The position numbers and the translations under genes are program-made. DNA of 64,000 nt from Pseudomonas botevensis (GTDB lineage Bacteria; Pseudomonadota; Gammaproteobacteria; Pseudomonadales; Pseudomonadaceae): assembly GCF_019145475.1 (NCBI RefSeq), contig NZ_JAHTKI010000010.1, positions 62,001 through 126,000 on the forward strand, in the 5' to 3' direction. Positions 62,391 through 64,000 of the stretch are shown here, piece by piece; the stretch's first letter is position 1, and every line of letters begins with the position of its first letter. The notes beneath the pieces are model-generated. The model was given only the letters and a program-made list of their open reading frames with translations, ran no database searches and had not been told where the DNA came from.

Positions 62391-64000
62391 ATGACTCAAG
62401 AACCACTAGTTCGCGAAGCAGAGGTGGCCGCATTCCGCGACGCCGTCCTGACCAAACTTACCTACGCGGTGGGCAAAGACCCGGATCACGCCTTCGACCA
62501 TGACTGGTTCGAAGCCATCGCCCTGGCGGCGCGCGATCACATGGTCGAGCACTGGATGGACCACACCCGGCAGATTTACCGCAAGGGCCAGAAGCGGGTG
62601 TATTACCTCTCGCTGGAGTTCCTCATCGGCCGCCTGCTCTACGACAGCCTGAGCAACCTTGGCCTGCTCGATGTCGCCCGTGAAGCGTTGACCGAACTCG
62701 GCGTCGATCTGGAGCGTATCCGTCTGCTGGAGCCGGACGCGGCGCTCGGCAACGGCGGCCTCGGCCGATTGGCGGCGTGCTTCATGGAAAGCATGTCGAC
62801 CCTTGGCATTGCCGGTCATGGTTATGGCATCCGCTACGAGCATGGGCTGTTCCGCCAGGCCATCGTCGATGGCTGGCAGCAGGAGCAGACCGAGCACTGG
62901 CTGGATTTCGGCAACCCATGGGAGTTCGAGCGGCCGGAAGTGGTCTACCCGATCGGCTTTGGCGGCAGTGTCGAAACCGTCACCGATGCCAGCGGCAAGA
63001 CCCGGCAGGTCTGGTCGCCGGCAGAAACCGTACGGGCGATCGCCTACGACACGCCGGTGGTCGGCTGGCGCGGGGCGAGCGTCAACACCCTGCGTCTGTG
63101 GCGGGCGCGCGCCATGGAAGACCTGCACCTGGAGCGCTTCAACGCCGGTGACCACCTCGGCGCCGTCGCCGAAGTGGCCCGCGCCGAGAGCATCTCCAGG
63201 GTGCTTTACCCGGCGGACAGCACCGAAGCGGGGCAGGAATTGCGCCTGCGTCAGGAATACTTCTTCGTCGCGGCCTCGTTGCAGGATCTGCTGCGCCGGC
63301 ATCGCAACATGCACACCTCGGTGCTGACCCTGGGCGAGCATGCGGCGATCCAGCTCAATGACACTCACCCCTCGATCGCCGTGGCCGAACTGATGCGCCA
63401 ACTGGTCGACGTCTACGACGTGGAGTGGAATGCCGCGTGGGAGGTGACGGTCAACACGTTGTCGTACACCAACCACACGCTGCTGCCCGAAGCGCTGGAA
63501 ACCTGGCCGGTAGGGCTGATGGAGCGCATGCTGCCCCGGCACATGCAGATCATTTACCTGATCAACGCCCAGCACATCGATTCATTGCGGGCCAAGGACA
63601 TTCACGACTTCGACGTGCTGCGCGCGGTTTCGCTGATCGAAGAAGACAACGGCCGCCGGGTGCGCATGGGCAACCTCGCGTTTCTCGGTTCCCACAGCGT
63701 CAACGGCGTGTCCGCGCTGCACACGCAATTGATGCGCAAAACCGTGTTCGCCGAACTGCACAAGCTCTATCCGGAGCGGATCAACAACAAAACCAACGGC
63801 ATCACCTTCCGCCGCTGGTTGTATCAGGCCAACGCCGAACTGACCTCGATGCTGGTCGACGCCCTCGGCCCGCAAGTCCTGGATAACCCTGAAGAGCTGC
63901 TGGTGGGCCTGGAACCGTTCGCCGAGAAACCGGCCTTCCGCAAGGCCTTCGCCGAACAGCGGTTGCACAGCAAAAAGGCCCTGGCGTATCTGATTCACGA
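62391..64000 (+). CDS. glgP: Glycogen/starch phosphorylase (partial; continues past window)
   Basis: An open frame of 536 codons from ATG 62391 to the window end without a stop. KRVYYLSLEFLIGRLLYDSL, LEPDAALGNGGLGRLAACFM then ESMSTLGIAGHGYGIRYEHG, VLTLGEHAAIQLNDTHPSIA and ERINNKTNGITFRRWL are classic phosphorylase motifs. Full length should be about 815 aa, so the PLP-Lys part lies beyond. It phosphorolyses alpha-1,4-glucans to glucose-1-phosphate. Confidence 0.95.
   Translation, partial: MTQEPLVREAEVAAFRDAVLTKLTYAVGKDPDHAFDHDWFEAIALAARDHMVEHWMDHTRQIYRKGQKRVYYLSLEFLIGRLLYDSLSNLGLLDVAREALTELGVDLERIRLLEPDAALGNGGLGRLAACFMESMSTLGIAGHGYGIRYEHGLFRQAIVDGWQQEQTEHWLDFGNPWEFERPEVVYPIGFGGSVETVTDASGKTRQVWSPAETVRAIAYDTPVVGWRGASVNTLRLWRARAMEDLHLERFNAGDHLGAVAEVARAESISRVLYPADSTEAGQELRLRQEYFFVAASLQDLLRRHRNMHTSVLTLGEHAAIQLNDTHPSIAVAELMRQLVDVYDVEWNAAWEVTVNTLSYTNHTLLPEALETWPVGLMERMLPRHMQIIYLINAQHIDSLRAKDIHDFDVLRAVSLIEEDNGRRVRMGNLAFLGSHSVNGVSALHTQLMRKTVFAELHKLYPERINNKTNGITFRRWLYQANAELTSMLVDALGPQVLDNPEELLVGLEPFAEKPAFRKAFAEQRLHSKKALAYLIH

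Overview
The window is a chromosomal segment of a fluorescent-group Pseudomonas, or a close relative. This rests on high GC with Pseudomonas-style codon use, the clusters hisB-hisH-DUF2164-hisA-hisF, ntrB-ntrC-glnA-thiI-typA and gpmI/rhodanese/grxC/secB/trmL, and REP-type palindromes with a GTGGGAGCGGGC core. From memory, the order from 17 to 62 kb matches the P. aeruginosa block running from tRNA-Thr through hisF1 and glnA to typA. No database search was possible; names rest on reading the proteins.

1-6.9 kb holds accessory metabolism. An AzlCD branched-chain amino acid exporter meets a convergent LysR regulator. A tautomerase / DsbA-FrnE-like oxidoreductase / short-chain dehydrogenase operon follows. 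Then come a LysR regulator, a RidA protein divergent from a YcaC-like cysteine hydrolase, and an HTH-only AraC-type protein.

6.95-17.0 kb is a compact genomic island next to tRNA-Thr(TGT). A P4-type tyrosine integrase abuts the tRNA, and a slightly degenerate copy of the tRNA 3' end lies about 10 kb away and marks the other edge. The cargo comprises a two-gene OST-HTH-like plus phosphoribosyltransferase-like operon, a second integrase broken by a 7-bp repeat expansion with its 91-aa partner, a 1.1-kb gene-poor stretch with hairpins and DnaA-box-like sites, and a tightly overlapping three-gene operon (PIN-GNAT-PUA-like fusion, ASCH protein, P-loop kinase). The two cargo operons look like conflict (defence or toxin) modules and are the strongest candidates for undescribed systems.

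17-31 kb carries an FkbM methyltransferase, a polar amino acid ABC transporter with a co-transcribed methyltransferase, GabP with a sigma-54 promoter, a pair of tandem paralogues, an alpha/beta hydrolase, a DUF1016 pseudogene, two small exported proteins, and an operon of an Fe(II)/2-oxoglutarate dioxygenase, a TSUP permease and a hydrolase.

31.6-50.6 kb is mostly conserved core: tRNA-Phe, yggX-mutY-asmA-like, an OFA-family MFS carrier, the his genes, a family-3 binding protein, a Vps62-domain protein, the deacetylase-ctpA-envC-gpmI group on the minus strand, then rhodanese-grxC-secB and trmL.

50.6-64 kb holds the nitrogen control genes: ntrB-ntrC, two DUF4124 proteins, a MORN-like repeat protein, and glnA behind a sigma-54 promoter with a likely NtrC site. 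These are followed by thiI, typA, a YkgJ-type cysteine-cluster protein and the first two thirds of a glycogen phosphorylase that runs off the end.
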